Assembly: GCA_934098705.1 (NCBI GenBank)
Contig: CAKOPC010000001.1
Location: 1 to 64,000 of the forward strand
Origin: an uncultured Bacilli bacterium
GTDB lineage: Bacteria; Bacillota_I; Bacilli_A; RF39; UBA660
Reading direction: 5' to 3'
Length of the DNA: 64,000 bases
Numbering within the stretch: position 1 is the first letter of the stretch; the number at the start of each line of letters is the position of its first letter. Position numbers and translations under genes: made by a program. Shown here one piece after another: positions 17,162 to 24,299 of the stretch. The notes under the pieces are model-generated. The model was not told the DNA's origin and did no database searches. It saw only the letters and a program-made list of their open reading frames with translations.

Positions 17162-17296
17162 ATGCAAAACAATAATACTTGCTGTGAGGGCGAAAAACAA
17201 GAAAAAAGTTGTAATATGGGAAATTATGGACTTTTAATAGCAATAGTGTTATTTATATTATTAGCTATAATAATTTCATCATATCAAACATGTTAA
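17162..17296 (+). CDS. YjcZ-like cysteine-containing microprotein (44 residues)
   Basis: The product has a hydrophilic N-terminal half with Cys7, Cys8 and Cys17, then NYGLLIAIVLFILLAIIIS, which shares the LxVLFILLxII core with the preceding 25-residue peptide, and ends in Cys44. GGGGGTG lies about 8 bases upstream. It is in tandem with the first microprotein and ends at a terminator. It is probably a spore-associated membrane peptide; the four cysteines could allow cross-linking (inference). Confidence 0.7.
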   Translation: MQNNNTCCEGEKQEKSCNMGNYGLLIAIVLFILLAIIISSYQTC

Positions 17297-17304
17297 CTCT
17301 TTAG

Positions 17305-17346
17305 AAAAAAACTGATAAAAGTAAACAAACCTTTATCAGTTTTTTA
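17305..17346. terminator. Bidirectional terminator after the microprotein genes
   Basis: AAAAAACTGATAAAAG and CTTTTATCAGTTTTTT-type arms (perfect over ACTGATAAA/TTTATCAGT) lie between the microprotein genes and the convergent HIT gene. Confidence 0.85.
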
Positions 17347-17355
17347 ATTGTTTTA

Positions 17356-17724
17356 CTAATCATTTTTAAGAATATTATATACATCATCTAAAGACATCTT
17401 TTTACCATCTTTATAAGTTGGTATTAAATGTAAATGATAATGCATTACATCTTGTAAAGAACCATTATTTTGAACGAATTTTAAACCATCAAATTTTAAC
17501 TTTTCATAAAGTAAATTATACATACTCTTACTAACAGTATTAATATGATGTAAAACATCAATATCTATATCACAAATATTTACAAAGTGCTTTTTTGGAA
17601 TAATAAGTAAATGTCCATTTCCAATAGGTTCTATACTTAAAAAAGCTTTTACAATATCATCTTCATATATAGTATATGAAGGAAGTTCTCCCTTAATAAT
17701 TTTACAAAAAACACAAGTTTCCAT
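17356..17724 (-). CDS. HIT-family nucleotide hydrolase/transferase
   Basis: The 122-residue product has the N-terminal zinc-type pair in CVFCKIIKGE, the central GHLLIIPKKH, and the histidine triad HYHLHLIP near residue 97, where the catalytic His acts. Small HIT (HinT-like) proteins hydrolyse adenosine phosphoramidates or dinucleotides in the cytosol. The ATG is preceded by AAAGGAGATATTGTT. Single gene. Confidence 0.9.
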   Translation of the reverse strand: METCVFCKIIKGELPSYTIYEDDIVKAFLSIEPIGNGHLLIIPKKHFVNICDIDIDVLHHINTVSKSMYNLLYEKLKFDGLKFVQNNGSLQDVMHYHLHLIPTYKDGKKMSLDDVYNILKND

Positions 17725-17845
17725 AACAATATCTCCTTTAAATTTATTATAAATAAATTATAACACTAAAATATAAGTAAATAAAAGGGTATTTGACATA
17801 ATTTTAAAAATACAAATAAGCATATAATATTAAGGGAGGAGTTTT

Positions 17846-18133
17846 ATGTATTCCAGTATAAATGCCAAAGATTTAAAAAGCATGCTTGGAAATATAAATA
17901 TAATTGATGTAAGAGATGCCTATCTTTATAACTTAAGTTCTATACCAACAAGTAAAAATATTCCAAGTAATTTTCTACTTAATGATCCAGCAAAATATTT
18001 AGATAAAAATAAAGTATATTATATATATTGTTCTGTTGGTTATACAAGTTCAAAAGTTTGTAACGTATTAAGTAATAAAGGATATAAAGTAGTAAATGTT
18101 TTAGGAGGATACAATAATTATTATTCAGCTTAA
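17846..18133 (+). CDS. Single-domain rhodanese-like protein
   Basis: The 95-residue product has the rhodanese order NIIDVRDAYLYN, then IPSN, then the active loop YCSVGYTSSKVC, whose first Cys is the persulfide-forming residue, and a final GYKVVNVLGGY. Such proteins carry sulfane sulfur or act in thiol relay in the cytosol. AGGGAGGAG precedes the start. The sulfur acceptor is unknown. Confidence 0.88.
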   Translation: MYSSINAKDLKSMLGNINIIDVRDAYLYNLSSIPTSKNIPSNFLLNDPAKYLDKNKVYYIYCSVGYTSSKVCNVLSNKGYKVVNVLGGYNNYYSA

Positions 18134-18219
18134 AAATATTTAAAAAAAATTCATATATATTTTAAAATTTATGGATTTTTTTAACTTTATTTGGTAAAAT
18201 AAATTAGGTGATTTATCTT

Positions 18220-18801
18220 ATGGATATGATTAATAACTTTATTAATACTTTTGTTTTACATTTGTCATCTTGGGGACTTATAGGAGGGTTCTTTTTAATA
18301 CTTTTAGAATCAATAATACCTGCACTTCCACTTGGAGTATTTATTGGTATTAATATGCTAGCATTTGGTAATGTAACAGGTTTTTTCCTAAGTTATTTTT
18401 CAACAATTATAGGGTGTATGTTATCATTTTCAGTATTTAAGTATGTGGTAAAAGACTTAGTACTTCGTATACTAAATAATAAAACTATTGAAAAGGTTGA
18501 AGTATACATGGAAAAAATAAAAAAACTAGACTTTAATTGCTTAGTAATACTAATAGCCCTGCCAATAACTCCAGCATCACTTATAAATATGGCAGCAGGA
18601 CTAGCTAAAATGGACTCAAAAAAATATTTGTTAGCCCTTCTTATAGGTAAGTTATCAATAGTTTATTTTTGGGGTTATATAGGCAGTAGTATTCTAAAAG
18701 ATATTAAAAATCCACAAGTAATACTAAAAATGATTATATTAGTTTTAATCACTTATATTATAAGTAAAATAATAGAAAAAATAATAAAGGTAGAGGAGTA
18801 G
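18220..18801 (+). CDS. TVP38/TMEM64 (VTT/DedA-superfamily) membrane protein
   Basis: The 193-residue polytopic protein has the motifs FLILLESIIPALPLGVFIG and ALPITPASLINMAAGLAKM, the paired re-entrant region of VTT-domain proteins (YdjX/DedA-like), proposed to move lipids or maintain proton motive force. The start is the ATG after TTAGGTGATT; a GTG four codons upstream lies inside that site. Four bases separate it from the rmuC gene. Confidence 0.8.
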   Translation: MDMINNFINTFVLHLSSWGLIGGFFLILLESIIPALPLGVFIGINMLAFGNVTGFFLSYFSTIIGCMLSFSVFKYVVKDLVLRILNNKTIEKVEVYMEKIKKLDFNCLVILIALPITPASLINMAAGLAKMDSKKYLLALLIGKLSIVYFWGYIGSSILKDIKNPQVILKMIILVLITYIISKIIEKIIKVEE

Positions 18802-18805
18802 TAGT

Positions 18806-19870
18806 ATGAATTATATAATAATTGGAATTTTAGTAGTTTCAGTAATAAATATTATTATAAGTGTTATATCACTTATGAAAAATATAAATGAAGCTAATAT
18901 TACAGAAAGACTTGGAAAGCTTGAAGTTTCAATAAATAAAGAACTTGGTGAGTTAAAATTATCTTTAAATAAAGATTTTAATGATTTATCTCTTAATAAT
19001 GAAAGAAGATTACTTGAGATAAATGAAAGAGTAAATAAAAGACTTGATGAAAATTTTGATAAAACAAATAAAACATTTATAAATGTGCTTGAAAGATTAT
19101 CTAAAATAGATGAAGCTCAAAAAAAGATAGAAAGCTTATCTACTGATATAGTACAACTACAAAGTATCTTAACTGATAAAAAAACAAGAGGTATTTTTGG
19201 GGAAGTAAATTTAAAACATATATTAGAATCAGTATTTGGTCCTGAAAATGATAACATATATCATCTTCAGTATACAATGCCAAATAGTTTTATCGCAGAT
19301 TCAGTACTTTTTGCACCAGAGCCATTAGGTACTATTGCTATTGATAGTAAATTTCCTCTTGAAAATTATAGATTAATGGTTGATAAATCACTTAGTGTTA
19401 TGGAAAGAGAAAAATATGAAAAAATGTTTAAGATGGATGTAAAAAAGCATATTGATGCCATTTCATCAAAATATATAATAGATGGTTTTACAACAGATCA
19501 AGCTATAATGTTTTTACCAGCAGAAGCTATTTTTGCAGAAATAAATGCCTATCATCCAGATTTAATAGATTATTCATATAAAAAACATGTATGGATTACA
19601 TCTCCAACAACACTTATATCAACTCTTACAGTAATTGAAATGATTATAAAAAATATAGAAAGAGATAAATACACAAGTATTATTCATGAAGAATTAAATC
19701 GTTTAGGAGTAGAATTTTCAAGATATAAAGATAGATGGGATAAATTAACACGTTCTATAGATGCCGTATCAAAAGATGTAAGTGATATAAATATTACAAC
19801 GGATAAAATAACAAAAAGGTTTGAAGCTATAAATAAAGTTGATGTTGCAGTAATAGACCATAAGGAATAA
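18806..19870 (+). CDS. rmuC: RmuC-family DNA recombination protein
   Basis: The 354-residue product has an N-terminal membrane helix (about residues 3-23), a coiled-coil (about 30-125) and the RmuC nuclease-like domain with RGIFGEVNLKHILE, LFAPEPLGTIAIDSKFPLENY and AIMFLPAEAIFAEI. RmuC proteins limit inversions and recombination at repeats, and the fold is related to PD-(D/E)XK nucleases. AGGTAGAGGAG precedes the ATG. It is likely co-transcribed with the membrane protein upstream. Confidence 0.9.
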   Translation: MNYIIIGILVVSVINIIISVISLMKNINEANITERLGKLEVSINKELGELKLSLNKDFNDLSLNNERRLLEINERVNKRLDENFDKTNKTFINVLERLSKIDEAQKKIESLSTDIVQLQSILTDKKTRGIFGEVNLKHILESVFGPENDNIYHLQYTMPNSFIADSVLFAPEPLGTIAIDSKFPLENYRLMVDKSLSVMEREKYEKMFKMDVKKHIDAISSKYIIDGFTTDQAIMFLPAEAIFAEINAYHPDLIDYSYKKHVWITSPTTLISTLTVIEMIIKNIERDKYTSIIHEELNRLGVEFSRYKDRWDKLTRSIDAVSKDVSDINITTDKITKRFEAINKVDVAVIDHKE

Positions 19871-19893
19871 AAATAAAAATCATATTAATATTA

Positions 19894-19933
19894 GAAAACA
19901 TATTATGAAGTTTTGATACATAGTATGTTTTTC
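19894..19933 (+). terminator. Terminator after rmuC
   Basis: AAAACATATTATG and CATAGTATGTTTTT arms are followed by a T-rich stretch and precede the promoter of the pilin cluster. Confidence 0.65.
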
Positions 19934-19989
19934 TTATACAAAAAAACCTAAAAAATCATGTAAATATTACCTAACAATAATAAAGATAC

Positions 19990-20018
19990 TTGAAATATTT
20001 AAATAAATTTGCTATCAT
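19990..20018 (+). promoter_or_regulatory. Sigma-A promoter of the pilin-like cluster
   Basis: TTGAAA (19990-19995), a 17-base spacer and TATCAT (20013-20018) lie 29 bases before the first gene of the cluster. Confidence 0.5.
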
Positions 20019-20046
20019 TAACATAGATGATATGGGAGATGATAAT

Positions 20047-20367
20047 ATGAAAAATATAAGTTCATTTTTTGAATTTCCAGGTATTTTAATAATTATTGGA
20101 GTTGCCTTTATACTATGTGCTATCATAATATCTTTGGTAACAAAACGTAAAAATGATGATGCAAATGAAACCCAAACAGATGATACAACCGCAAAAGAAC
20201 AAGAAGATAATTATTATTTTGAACCTGTAAAACTATTTGATGATGAAGATGTAAAACAAGTAAATAATGAACCAAACACAGTAAACCAAGAAGATGATTT
20301 ATTTAAAGAACTAGAACTAACAAAAGAACAAGAAAATACAAATGATGATGATGTAGAAAGTTTATAA
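20047..20367 (+). CDS. Single-pass membrane protein with acidic tail, first gene of pilin cluster
   Basis: The 106-residue product has a membrane helix at about residues 9-31 (FPGILIIIGVAFILCAIIIS), a basic stop-transfer stretch and a long Asp/Glu/Asn-rich cytosolic tail. The ATG at 20047 follows GGGAGATGATA. I do not recognise the family. Its place at the head of the pilin-like cluster suggests a platform or assembly role, but that is inference only. Confidence 0.6.
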   Translation: MKNISSFFEFPGILIIIGVAFILCAIIISLVTKRKNDDANETQTDDTTAKEQEDNYYFEPVKLFDDEDVKQVNNEPNTVNQEDDLFKELELTKEQENTNDDDVESL

Positions 20368-20414
20368 AATATGTCTAAAAAGCATATTTTTTTAAAAATA
20401 AGGAAGTGAAAAAT

Positions 20415-21011
20415 ATGAAAAAAATTATAACGTATGCAGTATCAATAACAATAACTGTAGTGGTAGTTTTGATAAGTAGTTATATAACAATTAAAAGTTT
20501 AAAAGAATTAGATGAAGAAAAAACTTATCTAAGTGATGCAAATGAAATATTAAAAGAAGCAAAAAAAGAAATAGAAACAAATAATGAATATGAAAGTTTA
20601 AAACCAACTGAAGAAGAAGGTTGTACCTATGTTAAAGCAGATACAATAAAAGGCTCATTAAAATATAATAAAAACCTTGTGTATTCCTATAATGAAGATA
20701 AAACCTATATAAAAATTTGTAGGGTAAAAGATAATAGTGAAAATACCAAGTATGAATATTCAGTAAGAACAACAACTAAAGATGATAATAAAGGTGTATA
20801 TGATAAAAAAGAAGAAGATGGTTTTATAAAAGAAGAAAAGACTGAAAGTGAAAATACTAAAGATATAAAAGTGGATGTAATAGAAAAAGACTTTGATAAA
20901 AGTATTATATCAAAGGATATAAAAAAAGATGTTATAACTATAGAACCAGTTGAAGAACCTATAGATAATCCAATTCCAGTTCCAAAAGATCCAACCCTTA
21001 AAAAAGAATAG
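20415..21011 (+). CDS. Pilin-like cluster protein lacking a canonical prepilin leader
   Basis: The 198-residue product has an N-terminal membrane helix (about residues 5-24) and then a helical stalk. EYESLKPTEEEGCTYV resembles the KYESLRPKE region of the prepilin encoded at 21472, so it looks like a diverged minor pilin. The GFTLxE processing motif is absent. The C-terminus is charged and Pro-rich (PVEEPIDNPIPVPKDP), as for a wall-spanning segment. AAGGAAGTG precedes the ATG. Function inferred only. Confidence 0.55.
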   Translation: MKKIITYAVSITITVVVVLISSYITIKSLKELDEEKTYLSDANEILKEAKKEIETNNEYESLKPTEEEGCTYVKADTIKGSLKYNKNLVYSYNEDKTYIKICRVKDNSENTKYEYSVRTTTKDDNKGVYDKKEEDGFIKEEKTESENTKDIKVDVIEKDFDKSIISKDIKKDVITIEPVEEPIDNPIPVPKDPTLKKE

Positions 21012-21020
21012 GAGGCAGTT

Positions 21021-21479
21021 ATGAAAATAAATAAAAAAGGTTTTACATTAACAGAACTTTTAGCAGTAATAGTAATATTAGGTATTGTCCTATCACTTGT
21101 AATTGTAAACGTTATAAAATTAAAAAATAATTCTCAAAAAGAACAATATATAGCAGATGCTAAAACTTTTATAGCAGATACCAAAGCAAAATTTAAAAGT
21201 ATTGCATATGAAGAATATGTAAAAAAGGCAAAAGAAGATGGAATAAGTGCTGAAACTCTTGGTTATAATTTTAATAGTTCTATAGGTTATAATTTAAAAG
21301 AAACTAAAATAAAAATAGATACTAATGATAATTATCTTGTTAAATTATGTTATAACGATACCAATAATAGTATAAAGTGTCTAGGATATTCATATGATGA
21401 TACGCCACAATTTATAAGTGAACTAGACCTTAATTCTAAACAAGATATAGCAGTAGATAAGGAGTTAAACAATGAATAA
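21021..21479 (+). CDS. Type IV prepilin-like protein 1
   Basis: The N-terminus is MKINKKG followed by FTLTELLAVIVILG, a class III prepilin leader with cleavage expected after Gly7 and Glu at mature position 5. The rest is the helical stalk and a small soluble domain with two Cys. Length 152. AGGAGG lies before the ATG. It overlaps the next prepilin gene by 8 bases. The product would be a (pseudo)pilin subunit processed by a prepilin peptidase encoded elsewhere. Confidence 0.88.
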   Translation: MKINKKGFTLTELLAVIVILGIVLSLVIVNVIKLKNNSQKEQYIADAKTFIADTKAKFKSIAYEEYVKKAKEDGISAETLGYNFNSSIGYNLKETKIKIDTNDNYLVKLCYNDTNNSIKCLGYSYDDTPQFISELDLNSKQDIAVDKELNNE

Positions 21480-21891
21480 AAAAGGATTTACATTAATAGA
21501 AGTAATAGTTGTAATAGTTTTAATAGCACTTATTGCAGTAATTGCAGTACCAAATGTTATAAATATGGCAAATAAAGGACAAAAAAAAGAAATAATAGTT
21601 GATGCAGAAAGTATAATAAATGATGCAAAACATAAAATAAATTTACAAAAATATGAAAGTTTAAGACCAAAAGAAAGTAATCCAGCAGAAATAGATGTAA
21701 GCATATTAGGTACAGAACTTGATAAAACATATAAAACAAAGAAATTAAAAATAGCATTAGAAAATAATGAATATGTATATTATGTTCATTTAGTAAATAA
21801 AACATATTGCACTAGTAATGATGAAAGGACATGTGGTTATGTTAAAGAAAACGAAATTAATATTATAGAAACTCCAGAAAACCAAAGTTAA
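21472..21891 (+). CDS. Type IV prepilin-like protein 2
   Basis: The 139-residue product starts MNKKG then FTLIEVIVVIVLIAL, with Glu5 of the mature form present. The stalk is followed by a small domain with two Cys (TYCTSNDERTCGY). Its start lies inside the preceding gene, with AAGGAG upstream, so the two are coupled. Probably a minor pilin or pseudopilin. Confidence 0.88.
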   Translation: MNKKGFTLIEVIVVIVLIALIAVIAVPNVINMANKGQKKEIIVDAESIINDAKHKINLQKYESLRPKESNPAEIDVSILGTELDKTYKTKKLKIALENNEYVYYVHLVNKTYCTSNDERTCGYVKENEINIIETPENQS

Positions 21892-21981
21892 TAAATGTAA
21901 AACTTCGTCAAAACAACTTGAAAGTTATGTAAATAAATGTTATTATTAATTTGTAAAATAGTGAAAGGAGATTTGATAACA

Positions 21982-22437
21982 ATGAAAAAAATAAATAAGA
22001 AAGGATTCACATTAATAGAGCTTTTAGCAGTAATCGTTATTTTAGCTATCTTAATAGCAGTAGCAGTACCAGCAATTACAAGATATCTTGCATCAGCACG
22101 TGCTAATACATTTAAAGATAATGCTTTATCAGTTATTGATACAGTAAGAAAAGATAAAATTATAAATGGTACCGGAGCAACAACATATACATTTGAGACT
22201 ATAAATGGATTACTTGGAAAGAAACTAAACAAAAGTCCATATGGAGAAGATTATGGCACTTCATCTTGCGTTAAAGTAACAACTGATGAATCAACAGGTA
22301 CTGATACTTATTTAATTTGTTTAACTGATGGTAAATACGGTATAAAAGGTACTGAAGATGAAATTATATCAGGTAAAAGAGCTGTTGGAGAAGAAGAAGT
22401 TAAAGTAACAAGTATGGAATCTTGTACTTGTGATTAA
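21982..22437 (+). CDS. Type IV prepilin-like protein 3
   Basis: The 151-residue product starts MKKINKKG then FTLIELLAVIVILAILIAVA, followed by a soluble domain with Cys pairs (SSCVKV, YLICLTDG) and SCTCD at the end. The ribosome site and start (AAGGAGATTTGATAACAATG) are copied almost exactly at the next gene. Together they form a recent tandem duplication and are candidates for the major pilin. Confidence 0.9.
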   Translation: MKKINKKGFTLIELLAVIVILAILIAVAVPAITRYLASARANTFKDNALSVIDTVRKDKIINGTGATTYTFETINGLLGKKLNKSPYGEDYGTSSCVKVTTDESTGTDTYLICLTDGKYGIKGTEDEIISGKRAVGEEEVKVTSMESCTCD

Positions 22438-22464
22438 TAATTAGTAGAAGGAGATTTGATAACA

Positions 22465-22992
22465 ATGAAAAAATTAAATAAAAAAGGATTCACATTAATA
22501 GAACTTTTAGCGGTAATCGTTATTTTAGCTATCTTAATAGCAGTAGCAGTACCAGCTATTACAAGATACCTTGCAGAAGCAAGAAAAGGTACATTTGTTG
22601 ATAACGCTCAAGCTGCTATAACTGCAGTAAGAGATGAAATGATTATAAGTTCAATAGGAACATCATCAGTATCATATCCAAGTACAACTGATGGAAAACC
22701 AACAAAATATGAAAGCACAGTAACTGATGAAAATGGTAAAAAATATACATCAACAGTATTCTTAAAAAAAGCAGTTAATATGTTACTTGAAAAGAAATTA
22801 AATACAAGTCCATATGGTGGAGCATATACTGATAATTCATATATTAAGGTAACACCAGCAACTGATGGTACTTATACTTTTGAAATCTGTTTAAGTGATG
22901 GAACACATAAAATATCAGGTACAGAAGAAAACTTAAGTAAAACAAGTGTAACCCCAACTACTGAAGATTGTACTATACCAACAAGAACTTAA
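22465..22992 (+). CDS. Type IV prepilin-like protein 4 (tandem copy of protein 3)
   Basis: The 175-residue product has a leader and stalk nearly identical to protein 3 at DNA level over about the first 110 bases, but a diverged and longer soluble domain. The C-terminal part keeps KKLNTSPYG and YTFEICLSDG, matching KKLNKSPYG and YLICLTDG in protein 3. The start is the ATG after GAAGGAGATTTGATAACA; a TTG three codons upstream is in the same copied leader. The gene ends at a terminator. Confidence 0.9.
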   Translation: MKKLNKKGFTLIELLAVIVILAILIAVAVPAITRYLAEARKGTFVDNAQAAITAVRDEMIISSIGTSSVSYPSTTDGKPTKYESTVTDENGKKYTSTVFLKKAVNMLLEKKLNTSPYGGAYTDNSYIKVTPATDGTYTFEICLSDGTHKISGTEENLSKTSVTPTTEDCTIPTRT

Positions 22993-23003
22993 AACTAAGT
23001 ATT

Positions 23004-23035
23004 AAAATATGGGATTAACTTTCCATATTTTTTTT
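23004..23035 (+). terminator. Terminator of the pilin-like cluster
   Basis: AAAATATGG and CCATATTTT arms are followed by eight T residues. Confidence 0.8.
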
Positions 23036-23064
23036 GATATAATTTATATTAAGGATGTGATAAA

Positions 23065-23955
23065 ATGTCAAAATTAAAAATAGGAAGTCATGTTGGATTT
23101 AATAAAGATACACAGCTTTTAGGTAGTGTAAAGGAAGCCTTATCTTATAATAGCACAACCTTTATGTTTTATACTGGTGCACCCCAAAATACTATAAGGG
23201 CAAGTATTAATGATTTATTAACATATGAAGCTATGAAACTTATGAAAGAGCATGATATTGATATAAAAGATATTATTGTACATGCACCTTATATTATTAA
23301 TCTTGGTAATACAAAAATAAAAGAAAAATATAGATTTTCAGTAGATTTTTTAATTAATGAGTGTAAAAGATGTGAGGAACTTGGTATAACAAAAATGGTA
23401 CTTCATCCAGGAAGTCATGTAGGACTTGGAGAAAAAGAAGCTATTTTCTCAATTTCCCAAGGCTTATCAAAAATATTATCATGTACTAATGTAACAATTT
23501 TACTTGAAACAATGGCAGGTAAAGGTAGTGAAGTAGGTAAAACATTAGATGAAATAAAAGAAATAATAGATAGTACAAAAAACAACGAAAAACTAGGTAT
23601 ATGCCTTGATACATGTCATTTATGGGATGGTGGTTATAATATAAAAGACTTTGATAACTTTATTTTAGAACTAAAAAGAAGAAACCTTTTAGAAAAAGTT
23701 TTATGTATTCACCTAAATGATAGTAAAAATGATATATCATCCCATAAAGATAGACATGAAAATATTGGTTATGGCTTTATTGGATTTAATGCTTTACTTA
23801 ATATTTGTTATAAAAAAGAATTTGAAAACATACCAAAAATACTTGAAACACCATATATAGATAACCTTCCACCATATAAATTTGAAATAGAAATGCTAAA
23901 AAGTAAAAAATTTAATGAAACATTAAAAGAAGATGTAATAAATTATTATAAATAA
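23065..23955 (+). CDS. nfo: Deoxyribonuclease IV (AP endonuclease)
   Basis: EndoIV cuts 5' of abasic sites in base-excision repair using three zinc ions. The 296-residue TIM-barrel protein shows the metal-ligand blocks GSHVG, VHAPY, VLHPGSHVG, LETMAGKGSE, ICLDTCHLWDGGYN, IHLNDSK and DRHENIGYGFIG. Length is typical. AAGGATGTG precedes the start. It is a single gene between two terminators. Confidence 0.95.
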   Translation: MSKLKIGSHVGFNKDTQLLGSVKEALSYNSTTFMFYTGAPQNTIRASINDLLTYEAMKLMKEHDIDIKDIIVHAPYIINLGNTKIKEKYRFSVDFLINECKRCEELGITKMVLHPGSHVGLGEKEAIFSISQGLSKILSCTNVTILLETMAGKGSEVGKTLDEIKEIIDSTKNNEKLGICLDTCHLWDGGYNIKDFDNFILELKRRNLLEKVLCIHLNDSKNDISSHKDRHENIGYGFIGFNALLNICYKKEFENIPKILETPYIDNLPPYKFEIEMLKSKKFNETLKEDVINYYK

Positions 23956-23992
23956 AAAGAAGTTTTAAAAAATTTTAAAAAAACTTCTTTTT
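23954..23992. terminator. Bidirectional terminator after nfo
   Basis: AAAAAGAAGTTTT and AAAACTTCTTTTT arms lie between convergent genes; the 3' arm enters the end of the minus-strand gene. Confidence 0.75.
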
Positions 23993-24241
23993 ATATACAA
24001 TATACTTATTATATAAAATAATAGCAGTATTATAAGTGTCTAAACTAACCTTATCCTTTAACAATTTAAAAAAAGTATCCTCTTTACCATTTAATAAATA
24101 AGACCAATATTTTTTAATAAAAGAATAAAAAATAGACAACTCATTATTATTAAGTTTTACATTTTCATAAGCACAAAATTTTATAATATCCTCTTTACTA
24201 AACTTATTATTTATATAATTCTCAAGTAATTTATAATACAT
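23975..24241 (-). CDS. Hypothetical 88-residue protein
   Basis: This is a small Lys/Tyr/Asn-rich, likely helical protein with no signal peptide. The start (MYYKLLENYINNK) is preceded by AGGGTGTTTTT. It ends in a terminator shared with nfo. The layout (two helical halves, aromatic-rich) recalls small regulatory or YlbE/YozE-type proteins, but I cannot place it in a family. Confidence 0.55.
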   Translation of the reverse strand: MYYKLLENYINNKFSKEDIIKFCAYENVKLNNNELSIFYSFIKKYWSYLLNGKEDTFFKLLKDKVSLDTYNTAIILYNKYIVYKKKFF

Positions 24242-24299
24242 AAAAACACCCTAATAAAATATATGTTTTAAAATTTAAAAAATGTAACACAATAATAAT

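Noticed and set aside
17793..17828. TTGACA and TATAAT upstream of the rhodanese gene
   Set aside because: The spacer is 24 bases, too long for a sigma-A promoter.
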